Part shown: piece after piece, positions 24,193-35,828 of the stretch
Numbering within the stretch: position 1 is the stretch's first letter
How the letters are laid out: each line of letters opens with the position of its first letter
Assembly (NCBI RefSeq): GCF_037038585.1
Contig: NC_092523.1
Span: 47,385,501 to 47,449,500, forward strand
From: Patagioenas fasciata
Taxonomy: Eukaryota; Chordata; Aves; Columbiformes; Columbidae
DNA: 64,000 nucleotides
Direction: 5' to 3'
Position numbers and translations under genes: made by a program
The notes under the pieces: generated by a model
The model's database searches: none
What the model was told of the DNA's origin: nothing
The model's input: only the letters and a program-made list of their open reading frames with translations

Positions 24193-25763
24193 TACATCTA
24201 GATTTCATAGGTGTAATAACAATAAAAACTCCTCCTTAATTCCTATAGTTATTATAAAGCACTGGATTTAATTATCTGACTACAAACTTAAGGAAGTTAC
24301 TTTAAAATTTCAGCTTATTCTATACCTTTTAAACAATTACCAGTTTGTCTTATGCAGTAAGATTTTAAAGAGGTGCTGTTTCTAGTGTAACAATTTAAAC
24401 AACAAAATGTTTGTAGTTCTTCCATTGTAATTTGGTAAACCAAAGCTGAGCTCTGCAGCCAGTTTGCTGAAATCCTTTGTAATCCTCAGCATGTTATTCA
24501 CCTGGATAGCCTGCTGAATTTTACTATGTAGAGAGAAGATGAGCAAAGTGAATGCTGTGGGTTTTGTTGTTGTAGTTGAACTCTTAGGAATTACAGGTAT
24601 GGATTTCAGAAATAACCACAAACACAGATGTAAGCATGTAATTCAGCATTTATCAGAATATATTCAATGACTTCCCCAAAAGCAGAACAACAAAAAGCAC
24701 CTAAGACTGTGTATGGAATATGAACACTGAAAGAAAAGTGGAGGTAAAACTAAAACTCAGACTCAAAGGACATAGAACTGATTAGAATTTCATGGCACAA
24801 ACATTGCCCCCCTACTCAGAGATTCAGCCCTGAATATCAAGTGCTTGAAATTCAAGTGAGCAACAGAAAAAAATTAAACAAGTTTCATGCCCCGCTTCCT
24901 TCTGGATAGTAAAAGGTAAGAATTCAATTGTCTTTAATCTCCTGCATTAGAAGATCAGGCCATGCCCACCTTTGAAGGCTTTACAGGAGCAGTGGGACAG
25001 GTAAGTTTATGATGACACCACAAGAAATATTTGATGGCCCTTTTATTTAAATGGATGAAGTCCTTGAACTAGTAAGGTCAATGTGACTTGTGCCAGCTGT
25101 TCAGCAGGCTCTATTTTACATTTGCTTTAACAACCATTTAACAGAAACGAGTGAAGCCGCTGGGAGGCTACATGAAGCACAGCCTGCTGTGTGCTAAGTT
25201 TGATAGCTGGCTGGATTTGGGAAGTTCCTGATTCCCCATTCGCCTGCACCGCTACGCCTATTAAAAAAGGAGCTGTTAGCTGACTGAACTTCAAAATAAA
25301 CCTCCTAAGAAGGGGTTATTTCTGATCTGTTTTTCATTAAGGCTGTAAAAAGCTGGTATCGCAGTCAGGGTGGGGACAGGGCTGTGCAGTATGGATGTGA
25401 GAGGGGCACCCAGAGCCATCACATGTCGAAACTGCAGTGTGACACGGGGAGCCCTGTCCTCTGCAGTTGCACGGGGGAAAGACCAGCCTGTGTTTCTGAA
25501 GCTGCTGCCAAGTCAGGGGGCAAAACTAGGACAAACCTGACTTTTTATAGAGAGATCCCAAGCATAGTCTGAGATTTCAAAGCAATTTTTACTACTCCTC
25601 AATTCTTGAATGAAAAGCTAAATCCCTGCAACTGTTTTTACCTTTTCAGATTGGCTGATCAGACAGCAAAATGCTGGGGTTTTTATTGGTAGCAGCATTA
25701 ACAAAAATCCAGAAGGCCACACCCTGTCTAGCAGCAGTTGCTAGGGAGCATTGAGGTTTGTGT

Positions 25764-25855
25764 GCAGCATCATTAACACACCAAACTGGAGGCTGCAGGA
25801 GGGGTTCCTGCAGCATCATTAACACACCAAACTGGAGGCTGCAGGAGGGGTTCCG
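25764..25855 (+). repeat. 46-bp tandem duplication, two copies
   Basis: Two adjacent 46-bp units (25764-25809 and 25810-25855), each starting gcagcatcattaacacacca, differ only at the last base. Such high identity means a recent duplication. Confidence 0.95.
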
Positions 25856-28800
25856 GCTGCAGCCTGGGCTCCCAGGGGAACTGGTGTGGCCCTGGCTGGC
25901 TCAGTCTGCTAAGCCCCAGTACACTGCTTTTCCTCTTTAGCCTCGTATGCAGGAATCCGTGGTTTTTCTTAGCAACACCTCCCTTTCAAAATTCTGCTGC
26001 TAAATTGTGTGTAGTTGCAGTGTCAGCAGCGTCAGGAACCAGCATGTTCTTCCTCAGCTGTAGCAACTGTTTTCAGCCCTGTGCCATTGAGGAATGCTCT
26101 CAGGAGGCCTGATGAGCATAATGCTGAACAAGTCTGAAAAGTCTGAGAGCTATCTAGATTAAGGCTCTCAGCACTATTAATATTCATGCAACTGACTATT
26201 ATAACTCTAGGCATTTTTTTTCTACAAATAACATGGGTCTTGAGGTTTCCTGCTGAATTAGGATAAGTTTTATTGCCTTCTGAGCAACACTGAAGAAGAT
26301 AATTTAGGAGACGTTCTGGCTGAGGAACTTTTGTTTGTTCAATTGTTTTCTAATACTGCTTCTGCTAAGGGGTAATTCTGCAAAATAACATGTGCAGGCT
26401 CATTGCTTTGCTTAATAGAAACTGAAGAACCTGACCTGAGCAGAACTGCAGAAGAGATACTATGTTATCTTGCTTTTGTTCAGTCTTACGACATAGTTCA
26501 AGCCCATTATACTAGCTAAGCTACAATAAATATTTGACCTGAGAGTGTTAGAACAAAATTCATCCTTATTTCCTCCCCCCAATTACATAAATCTGAATGA
26601 CAAACTGTTTAATTTGGGTAATAGTTAACTGTCTCTGATTGCAGCTGTTAATATTACCCAAAGGAATACCAGCTACTAGTCGAGACATCTATGGCAACAC
26701 CTTGCTAATGAGAACAGTATTCGAGGATGCTCAGATTAATAGTTTGATTCCCACAAGCAATTAATTTTTTCAAAAAAATAAATTTTGCTTTTATAATGAT
26801 AGGGTTAGTAAGAAAGTCCAACTGTGTAAGAATCCTGTACATTTTTGGAAGCTTATTTGGACTGCCTTCAAACATCCTGGAATCTCCTTCAACTTTCCCT
26901 CTCAGGCATCTGGGACTACTTCTTACTTTTAAAAACCAACTGCTTTCAGGCTGGTTTCTTTAATTAAAACTTTTAAAGCACTTCACATTGCATAATATAG
27001 TCTGCACAGAAGCACTATCTCTGGAAGTGATGATGACCTCCAGAAAAACTCTTGAAAGCACTCGGGAATGTTTTTCGTCTTTCTCTTCCCCCTTACTCCC
27101 CTGTGGTATTTCAGGACCATCTCTCTTGCTGATGCTTGGAGATCCTCAGCTTTTCCCTTCTGGAAAGGGGTTTTATGTTGTACTGCTAACTTTTATATCC
27201 GAGATAGATGGAACACAATAATCTGAAGGGATCACTCATCATAGCAGTTGCTAGTGCTGTAACACCTCCTCTCTTCAGAGTTTCCTTTTTCAGGGGAAAA
27301 AGACAGTATTCAACACAAATTTATGGTATCTTTTTTTTCCCTCCCCTGAACTAGGATCTTCCCTAGGAGCCTATTTATCTTTCTATACTACTGTCTCCTG
27401 GAAAATTTTGTGTCACCTGCCTATAGCAAAAGTATGCTCTGGAGACAGAAAAAAACTGCAGCTGTGTGCTTGTTTCCTCAGGTGACATCTATGGGTTCTG
27501 CCTTTGAAAAGCAAATCTTGAGAATTTTCTCTGTGAAGATGAGGTCTCAGATGCAGGTACTTTCAATGTTTGGTGTTCCCTATGTGCTGAATGTTTCTGT
27601 TTCTCAATGCTTTTGGTTGCCTTTGGTGTAATACGAAACGGTTTTATCTGACAACGCATTTACTAAAGGAAGTCAGAGAGCATAGCACTGTGATTTAAAC
27701 CTGCTGCACAGAAGCCACTCTTTGTTAAATAATTTAAAACCTTTTTCGTTGTTGCTAATTTATTGAAAAATTATCCCAAAGAGCACTGAGGAAGTGTAAG
27801 ATGTTCAACCTTGCTGTCTTTCCATTCTTACCAGGGGCCTGGATTTATCGAAAAGAGGGTAGCAGCATGATCGACTAACCAAAACTATTACTTTAGATTG
27901 CACCATTAAGAGATAACAATACTATTCCTTTTTTTCCACAAGGCTTTCCAAATCTGTATAGTTTTCAGATTGTGTTGTACAATTCTGTACACATCTGAGT
28001 ACTCTAAAAGTTGTTCTTGCTCTCTGTATGTATGTATATACGTAATTAAAATATCGTTATTGAAATATAAGTAGTTAAAGTCTGTTTATTCTGGAGCAGC
28101 ACAACTACAGAAACTTGATTATATTTTATTCAACTATGGGAAAGTTTGATGTCTTAGACATGGGAGAAATAAGAATATACTACAAAGTAAAAGACAACAA
28201 CTCAGGAAAAAAGTTACTAACTGGAGAGCATGCAACATAATTGAAATAAAGTTCTAGGCTTACATTCATTTGTCAGTATTTTTATTGCAAACTATAATCT
28301 TGAAAAAACCTCAAAGCCTAGAAATTGATGAGATACCGTGCCACTTCACGGCAGTCCTTAAAGCCTAATTTGGATAAATTGAGAGCTATCTCTCTCAGAT
28401 AAGCTTTGGGTAAGTGCCTTTACCCCATTCCACTGACTTTATTAGTTAGACTAGGTGCTGATTGCCTGAAACTTCAGTGTCCCATTTTATAGCCACATAA
28501 TTAATATTAAAAGCAGAAATTACTTCAGAAACTTTAACTGATGAGAATGCTGTGTTGCCTGTTACAGTTAGTGATTATTCTTTGAATTAGCTGAGTACAT
28601 GAGTCCAACATCTTTTTCCCCCTAAGATTGTCTTTTTTTATATCTGTGCACACCTTTTTGCAGGAGCTGATGTACTGAATAAGTATTTGATAAGAAGTAA
28701 CTGTTGGGGGGCTGTTGATGGTCAAAGGAAGATGGCTGAACAAAAAGTTAATTATACTGGAGAGCATGACAGTGTCAGTATCTGAAATAAAGATGAAATA

Positions 28801-30073
28801 TGAGTATTTGAATTTAAGTCAGAACAGTAATCTTATTGTAGAACTACCTTTGGAGATGTGTACAATAAACTAATGACATTTCTGAAAAAAATGGGCTCTG
28901 CTGTGGTTATTCAGCACTAAGATCAACCTGTAGCAGAAAACAGCAATGTTATTAAAAACAGGTTTCCACAATGGTTTCCTATGAACTGTTGTTTAATGGT
29001 ATTATAAATAGTTTAAATATTACAACTGTGACTCAGTTATTTTCAGTATTGGGGGATACCTTAAGGATTTGCTCCTACCAAACCTGCTTTGCTTACCATG
29101 GCTAAATATAGATTATAGAAGAAAAGTGCTAACACTTTCAACTTGAAGTACACACTTAGACAAATGCTATAAATAGGCTGATGTTTTGTAAACTAGTACT
29201 TGACAGAGGCACAGACTAGATATTCTCCCATGCGAATTTTCTGTATTCCCTCTGTGGCTTTCATGGGAACAAGTAGTTGCTCTTAGTTAGATATCTGAGC
29301 TCTCTTTTTATTACTGTTATTAATAATTTCAGGTCCAAGAGCAGCAAGAGACTGACAAAGCTTGCTAGCAGTGAGCTTTCAGAAAAGCTGGCCAATGTAA
29401 TTTTGCCACTACATTGATCTGCACTACCCTTGCTATGTTTGCCCTGAGTTCGCCAGGGTACAGTTAATTTTAAAAAAGGTTCTAGTGCTGGTTTAGTCCT
29501 GCTGTAATTATGGCCTTGGTGGACCTGACTAACTTTGTGTTTTGGTGCGGATTTGGAGGCCAATCTAGAAATCAGTTCACTTGAGTGCATTACCAGGTGT
29601 GTTAGTAGCAGGGATGGAGCTAAATCCCTGTCCATAACATTTCTGAGATCAGAGATCTGAGCCTGGAATATTGCACAGGTCAGGTCAAACTCAGGCTTGG
29701 TTGCAAACATTTCACAAAATTCAGTGGGTTTTTTTGAAGCTGTGTCTTTTAGAAGTACAATTTTGCATACAGTGTTCAATAGTACTGTAAAGAAAAATCC
29801 CAGCAACTTTTTTGTATTATAAGCAGACTAAAATATCTGTATGTAGCACACTCATGTCAGACCTGTTTTAACTTGAGCTACATTTGCATTAAGCTATAGC
29901 CAGACATGCATGCAAAGGTAATGAACTCTCATTAAAACTAATCTATTTATACAGACAATCTTTAGTCAACCTTCTCACCAATTGCACTGTTTCTCTTGTT
30001 TTATAAGTTACTTCTGCCAAAACCATCAGTGCCTATAACAATATGAGCAGAAATGGAGAAAAAGAATAGGCGA

Positions 30074-30096
30074 AAAACAAACAACAACAACAAAAC
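30074..30096 (+). repeat. Short CAA-rich repeat
   Basis: aaaaacaaac followed by four CAA-type units; a simple low-complexity stretch. Confidence 0.6.
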
Positions 30097-30959
30097 TCCC
30101 AAAGATCTTGCACTGTATCATCTCTGTAAGTATCAAAAATGAGGCCATTTTCCTGAGTCATGGTAGAATCCACAAACCTTCTCTGATACGATATTACTGC
30201 CATGAAATTTATAAGTAGATGCCCCTGGCAAAGGATGGTGTTGTCACCAAGACCTATGGTTTGAGATTGAAATTCCCCATTGATGAGATTATCTGTGCTA
30301 TCCTGAGCTGGTGCTGTTGCAGTATTGTTCTTTAGCTTTACTTGCAGCCTGATCCTGGCTCTGCTGCAGTTATGTCTGGCTAAACTTTTGTCAGTGTTGA
30401 TTAGAGTACACTTACTCCCTTTGTCTCCCAAGCAGGGAGGAGGCTTGGGAAGTAGGCTCCAGTTGTTTGACTGCATCCACGAAAATTTGCCTTATCTGTC
30501 CTGGAAATTTCTTTGCTCTTTCCCAGACTTTCTATCTGCAACCGAAAAGCGTTAGGCTGTTACATCCCTTGAAAACAAGATCGTGGCTAGCTCTTTATTT
30601 GTTTACCTATTCCTTTCATTGGAACAGAAAATTTGCATTATAACTCTGCTTAAGCTTAGTATGTCTATGAGGCCCTGTTTCCTACAGGAATTAAGATTTT
30701 AATTATTGTTTTCCTGTTGTCACTTCTGTTTTATCTTCTATATTTTGTTTTAATGCAATAGGTTCTACCTACAACCCTGATTTTATTGTCTCAGTCTAGT
30801 GCAACTTGGCTTGCACATAGCTCTACAGTGCTCAGTAAAACGATGGGAGAAACATGAATTATGCCTTATCAGTGACCCTACAAACATTCTTGAAAAGAAT
30901 AGCAAGAAAATAGAAACTAACCAAACGCCTAGCTGCTGAGAGGCAGGAGGTTTCAGTTC

Positions 30960-31045
30960 CATCAGGCAAGGTATTTAAGATGACCTTCCCAAGGTCAGCT
31001 GGGACAGCAATTTCATTTGTTGGGAATTAAAGGTAGAACTAACTG
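30960..31045 (-). repeat. Possible MIR-like fragment (reverse)
   Basis: gaccttcccaaggtcagctg resembles the reversed MIR block gacttgcccaaggtcacac, followed by a weak continuation. The match is short, so this is tentative. Confidence 0.35.
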
Positions 31046-31499
31046 TGATTTTCCTTGGGAGGCTGTCTATAAGAAAATGAGCTCTTTGCTTCTTGAAGTC
31101 TGTCATATCCTTACATGAAGCAGATAGATAGGATGTTTTGTAACATTTAGGAAGTGGCAGCAGGCGGTCTGAATTAGTAGATTTAGTATGAAGGTTTTGA
31201 CAGCCAATGTGCAACATATGCACTGCAGCTGTTAGGCTGAAGTTGGAGACAGATGAACCAATCTATATTTCACTAACAAAAAAAGTGTTGCTCTTCTCCC
31301 TTGTCACTTGCTTATCTTGCTCATTTTGCTACCTTTTGTCTGCTCCTGTGATTTTTTTTCCTTGCCCAGCAGAACATGCTGTGCTTAAGATAGCTGCTGA
31401 TCTGGCATCCCCCACTCCACTGCCTGCGTCCTCTTCCATCTGCAGCACAGCAGCACAGGCTCCCTGCAGCTCTGGCCCATTTGGCAGGGGGATCAGACT

Positions 31500-31790
31500 T
31501 TTTAGCAGGACCTGTTATGATAAGACAAGGGGTAATGGTTTTAAACTAAAGGAGGAGAGTTTCAGGCTAGACATTAGCAAGACATTTTTTACAATGAGAG
31601 TGGTGAAACACTGGCCCAGGTTACCCAGAGAGGTGGTAGATGCCCCATTTCTGGAGACATTCAAGGCCAGGCTGGATGGGGCTCTGAGCAACCTGATCTG
31701 GTTGAAGATGTCCCTGCTTATGGCAGGGGGATTGGACTAGATGAGCTTTGAAGGTTCCTTCCAACCCAAACTATTCTACGATTCTATGAA
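31500..31790 (+). mobile_element. CR1 LINE, 5'-truncated 3' end
   Basis: It contains the typical avian CR1 3' region in order: aggggtaatggttttaaact, the stretch ggtgaaacactggcccaggt and acccagagaggtggtagatg, then ttcaaggccaggctggatgg, ggattggactagatgagctt and ccttccaacccaaactattc, with an ATTCTATG-type terminal unit at about 31780. CR1 is the dominant LINE of birds and uses short 3' octamers rather than poly-A. Only the last roughly 290 bp are present, the usual 5' truncation. The open frame covering this region is derived from the repeat. Confidence 0.93.
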
Positions 31791-34747
31791 AATATGCATA
31801 AGCACTTTGCCGCAAGCCAGGACTTGGTGTCTAGTGGAGGTCCCTCCTCACAGGATTCTTGCTAAAGGGTCTGTTCCTCAGGCAGCAACCCTGCCTCAGA
31901 AACCGTCCCCAGCCCAGGACCCCACAGGTGTGACCCCAGTGCATGGGCTGCCTGCTGCTCCCAAACCCTGACACCTGGCACCTCATGCATGGGAAGGTTA
32001 GAGAAGCTGAAACACCCACCTAAAATAGCGTTCAGGTTTTCATTCTCATTTCTGCAGGTGGTGTGATGTACTGCACTGCAAGCCTTTGGGATTTATCTAT
32101 CTGTAAACACTAGGGGCAAATAGTCTTAAAAGAAAAATAAAGTGAATTAAATTGCATTAGTCAGAAATGAGTACAGAAAGCTTCTTTCAGCATTAACTTC
32201 ATTTGGGTTCATGTTTTCACACACCAAAAAAATCCTTTATGCTTTCCTTTATATGCAAACAGGGCTTCAAGCTTACAAAATTTACCATAGGCATATGATA
32301 AAACCATAAATATGGGGAAATGAATCAAATTTTTAAATGGCGGTTTAGTATTTGAATTTGCTCCTTTCATTTGAGTATTTCACCTTATTATTTATGTCAT
32401 TTTGAAGATGACATAGTACAATACAGGGCCAGCTTCCATCTATAATAACAATTTTCATGTAGATTTGTTATTAACGCATGTGCCTTCTCCCTCTTGGCTA
32501 GCTCGCATTTTCAAGTCATCATCTAATTTTTCCATGCCTTTTATCATCTAATCTTTTCAGTTATTAAGGTTGTGGGGAACTTTTAATGTATTTCAGTGCA
32601 GTTTTTCTTATACATGCTTGTTAAGCTTAATAAAAAAAGATAGATTGCAGTCTTGCCATTAAGCTTAATACCAAGTTCTGGTACAGATGCTAGTCCATCA
32701 AGATTAAAAACACCACAGGAAGAAAATACATTGAGACAGACAGCAGGTATCCCTTCAGCCTCTAGACAGAGTGCTTAAGAACAGTATTTCTCTAGCTTTG
32801 TCACTATTTCATGCACAGTAGTAACCTCTGGCAAGTTTTTTTGTGTTCTCACTGGATTGTATATTGAAAACAATACAGTTCCAGTTAAAACTGTTCTACG
32901 TTTTATTTTTAAAATCAGTTTTATTGAAACTGTATGTGTGGTGGCATTAGAGTCTGGCATACGGCAGTGTTAATCTCCCTGCTTAGTTCTGCCAATGCAT
33001 TGATCTGCAGTATGATTGCTATTTTTATCGCTGCTGTTTGAAGTACAGTCAGTCATGACCACATTTCCATTAAAGACTAGGTGCTGAACAATTTTAATCT
33101 GTGGCTAATAAAAACCATAACATTTTCATTAAATCCACATACAGTCTCAGCACTATCATGTGCTGGCAGAGTAGGGATTCTCTGTTTCTTGAGCGATGCA
33201 TCTGCCATTGTCAGTGATCTACACTGATTAGACAGCCAATTTTTTCCTTCACTCCCAACTAATACGTATTCAGTGTTCCAGATGTGCTTGATCTATGTGT
33301 AAATCTATTATTCAACTGGCAGAGGGAGAATACTGCAATAAAATGGAAAGCCAGAAGAATAAGCAATAGGTTGAAGAAACAGGAACTAGTAACCCCTTGA
33401 TGTGGATAAGCTCTGAGTGGAGAGAAGTCTGTTCTCTTAGCTCAAGGGCCAGAGATCCATATTGTAGATGTAAAAATCTTACCACTGCCATTCCCTTCAC
33501 AGAAGGCAAAAAAATCACAAGCATTTTTGTAAACATAAGAAAAAAAACCAAAACAATAAACCTTACCAAAATGAAAATATTAGAATTACATTTCTCGGGC
33601 AGACTTAATTCTTGCCTGTTCCAGGAATATGAATATGATTACATATTTATCTATGTATTTATTACAGGGCTGCTTGGTCATTCTGTGGGAAAGCTGAGTG
33701 ATGCTCTGTGAGGAAGCAGGGCTCCCTAGTGAAGGAGGCTGCTGTCTGCAAAAGCACCCCCTGCCAATTTGTGACAAAAAGCGTGAGCTGGGCAGTGACT
33801 GAGGTGTGGAGCTTCAGCTGGTGAAGAAGCTGGTCGTAGCTCTGAATAGTGAGAGTTCTCCTCTGCTGTGTTGTCCCAGCAGGCGCAAGGAAGAGGTTTG
33901 GCAACTCTGATAAGCTCAAACATCTGTTTTTAATACACAGGAGGAGAAAAATCAGGTAAATGACATTGTGGGAAAGGGTAAAGAAACATCCAACACAAGA
34001 TGATGGAGGGTAAGAGGTAGTATTACAACTGAATAGCAGATAGGGAAAAGCTGGTGGGCAATGGGAAGACTTTTAGCATGGTTAGCCTCTGGCCCAGAGC
34101 CGCCTGGGCTCTGGGCAGAGCAGCTCCTGTCTGTCTGCGGTCTGCCTGGGACGTACATCAGCATGGCAAAGATTAGCACTCAAAAGCAAATGCCATATGT
34201 AAGTTACATAAGTGATCATAATTTTGTTCTTGCATATGTCTTATGATAGCAACACGATCAAATACTGCTTTTTTTTTTTTTCCACAGAGCATAAGCTTTT
34301 CTTGGTGCACAGGCCGGATGTTGTGAGCAGCCACCACACACGTTTGATGAGTGGCAATTAAGTATTTTCTCCTTGTGCTCAATCAACAGTGCCTTGTCTT
34401 CTTTATCACGCAGTAAAGGAACCCTGTCGGAGGTCCCGGATAACGGCCACAACTCTGTTACAAATGTTAGAGCCTCCTGTGGTTACTATTTTTTTTTTTT
34501 AGCAGGGCCTGTATAGCCATTGTCCGGATTACGGAGTTGGAGGCGTCCAGAACTCGGCAGCGCTGCGCAGAAGCCCGAGCAGAGAGATGAGGTCCTGCTG
34601 GGCACAGATCCGTACCCCGGCTCCGGAGACACTTGCGCGGCCGAGGGGCAGCCGCGGCCGCCGGATGACGGGCACTTTCTACCGGCGCTCCTCACGCCGC
34701 AGCCGTTCGCGGTTCGGCAGGGCCGGCCCGGGGGAAGCGGCGATCTC

Positions 34748-34761
34748 GTTGCCATGGCAGC
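34748..34761. promoter_or_regulatory. X-box-like (RFX) motif
   Basis: GTTGCCATGGCAGC is close to the palindromic RFX site GTTGCCATGGCAAC. A weaker relative, GTTGCTGGGTTAC, is at 35086-35098. Binding is inferred. Confidence 0.45.
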
Positions 34762-34798
34762 GCCCACGCCCGCCCCTCCCGCCGCCGGGGCGGGGGCA

Positions 34799-34812
34799 CG
34801 CGCACGTGCGCG
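34799..34812. promoter_or_regulatory. Palindromic E-box in a CpG-rich frame
   Basis: CGCGCACGTGCGCG is a perfect 14-bp palindrome centred on the E-box CACGTG (34803-34808), a MYC/MAX/USF-type site. It also resembles NRF1 sites. Confidence 0.55.
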
Positions 34813-34844
34813 CGGGCCAGGGCTTCGCGCCCTCCCCGCGGCCC

Positions 34845-34852
34845 TGACGTCA
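34845..34852. promoter_or_regulatory. Consensus CRE (TGACGTCA)
   Basis: A full palindromic cAMP response element inside the CpG island, recognised by CREB/ATF family factors. Function here is inferred from the exact match and location. Confidence 0.6.
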
Positions 34853-35399
34853 CGGGGAGGCCGGGCGAGCGCCGCTCCCGTCCCAGGCGGAGCTCACGAG
34901 CCGTCCCGCGCTGCGGGAGGGGGCGGGACGCGCCGAGGCCGCCGACTGCGGCTGCGCACAGACCCGCGCGGGCCGGCCCCGCCCCCTTGTCCTGGGCTGA
35001 ACCATGCGGCCGCGGCCGTACCTGCTCGGCTCCACCTTGCCCTCCGCCAGCGTCATCGCCCCGCGCCGGCAAGGGGGCGGGGCCTGTTGCTGGGTTACGG
35101 CTGTCATCCGCGCGCGCCGCCGCCGTGCTCGCTCTCTCGCCCGCCCGCCCTCCCCGCCCCCTCCCGGCGCCGCAGGAAACGAGCGGATCCCGGGGCGCCG
35201 CTGCCCGCCACCTCCCCGCGCCTGGCCCCCCGGCCCTGCCCCGCCGCCCAGCGCTCCGCGCCGCCGCTCACACATGCCGGAGAGCGGAGCGGCCGCGGCG
35301 CCCAGCCCTGCCGCCTGGCTGCCCCGCGCTGCCCTGCTGGGGCCCTAGCGGTCCCCCCCCGGCCGCTGGAGCCGGGGCCCGGCGGCGCCCGCAGTGCAT

Positions 35400-35784
35400 G
35401 AGAGGGAGAACGGGGCGGGGGCTGCGGCCCGAGCCACTCGCCTCGCGGCCGGCGGCGGCGCGGAGACCGGCCCGGGGGGCAGCGAGGGGTGGCGAGGCGG
35501 CGGCTCCATGTGAGAAGACGCGGCGGCGCACCTGAGCCGCCGGGACAGCCGCAGCTGGTGGGGAGCGGGCTCCGGGGCCAGTCCCGAGGACCACCTGCTC
35601 GCCCGGGGAGGGCTAGACTCATCTGCCCTCGTGAAGCCGCCCGGCCCCTGGCGGCAGCTCCGGGACAGCGGGCCCCCTCCCGCCGAGGGACGGGGGCTCC
35701 GCCTCGCCGCCGGCATCGCCCTGCCGACGGGAAGGCGTGCGCGCCGCGAACGGAGGGAGAGCCCAGCGGAGCCCGTCCCGGAAA
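35400..35784 (+). other. FBXW7: Probable non-coding first exon of FBXW7 (3' boundary only)
   Basis: The best + strand donor of the island is CGGAAA followed by GTGAGT at 35785. The transcription start cannot be placed, so the left boundary given is only indicative. No acceptor precedes it convincingly, as expected for a first exon. The mammalian FBXW7 alpha transcript likewise starts with a non-coding exon far upstream of the first coding exon. The assignment depends on synteny. Confidence 0.4.
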
Positions 35785-35812
35785 GTGAGTGTGAGCGGGA
35801 GGAACCGCCGGA

Positions 35813-35828
35813 GGGGGGGGGGGGGGGG
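35813..35828 (+). repeat. G16 run just inside the presumed first intron
   Basis: Sixteen consecutive G lie 24 bases after the presumed donor GT. G-rich intronic sequence at this position can influence donor use and form a quadruplex in DNA or RNA. Its length may be uncertain because of sequencing. Confidence 0.8.

Larger units (their letters stand above)
9954..34509. other. TMEM154 3' UTR and intergenic DNA before the CpG island
   Basis: About 24.5 kb with no supported exon. It holds simple repeats, MIR-like fragments (13230-13330, 30960-31045), a hAT-like MITE (24024-24184), a 46-bp tandem duplication (25764-25855) and one CR1 3' end (31500-31790). The longest open frames outside repeats (minus strand, 29261-29806 and 30033-30476) match no family I know and are about the length expected by chance. 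Mammals have tens of kilobases at the corresponding place, so the bird interval looks shorter. Confidence 0.55.

Noticed and set aside
31207-31740. 177-codon + strand ORF
   Set aside because: Its second half is the CR1 3' region read in a chance frame, and the start is unremarkable.
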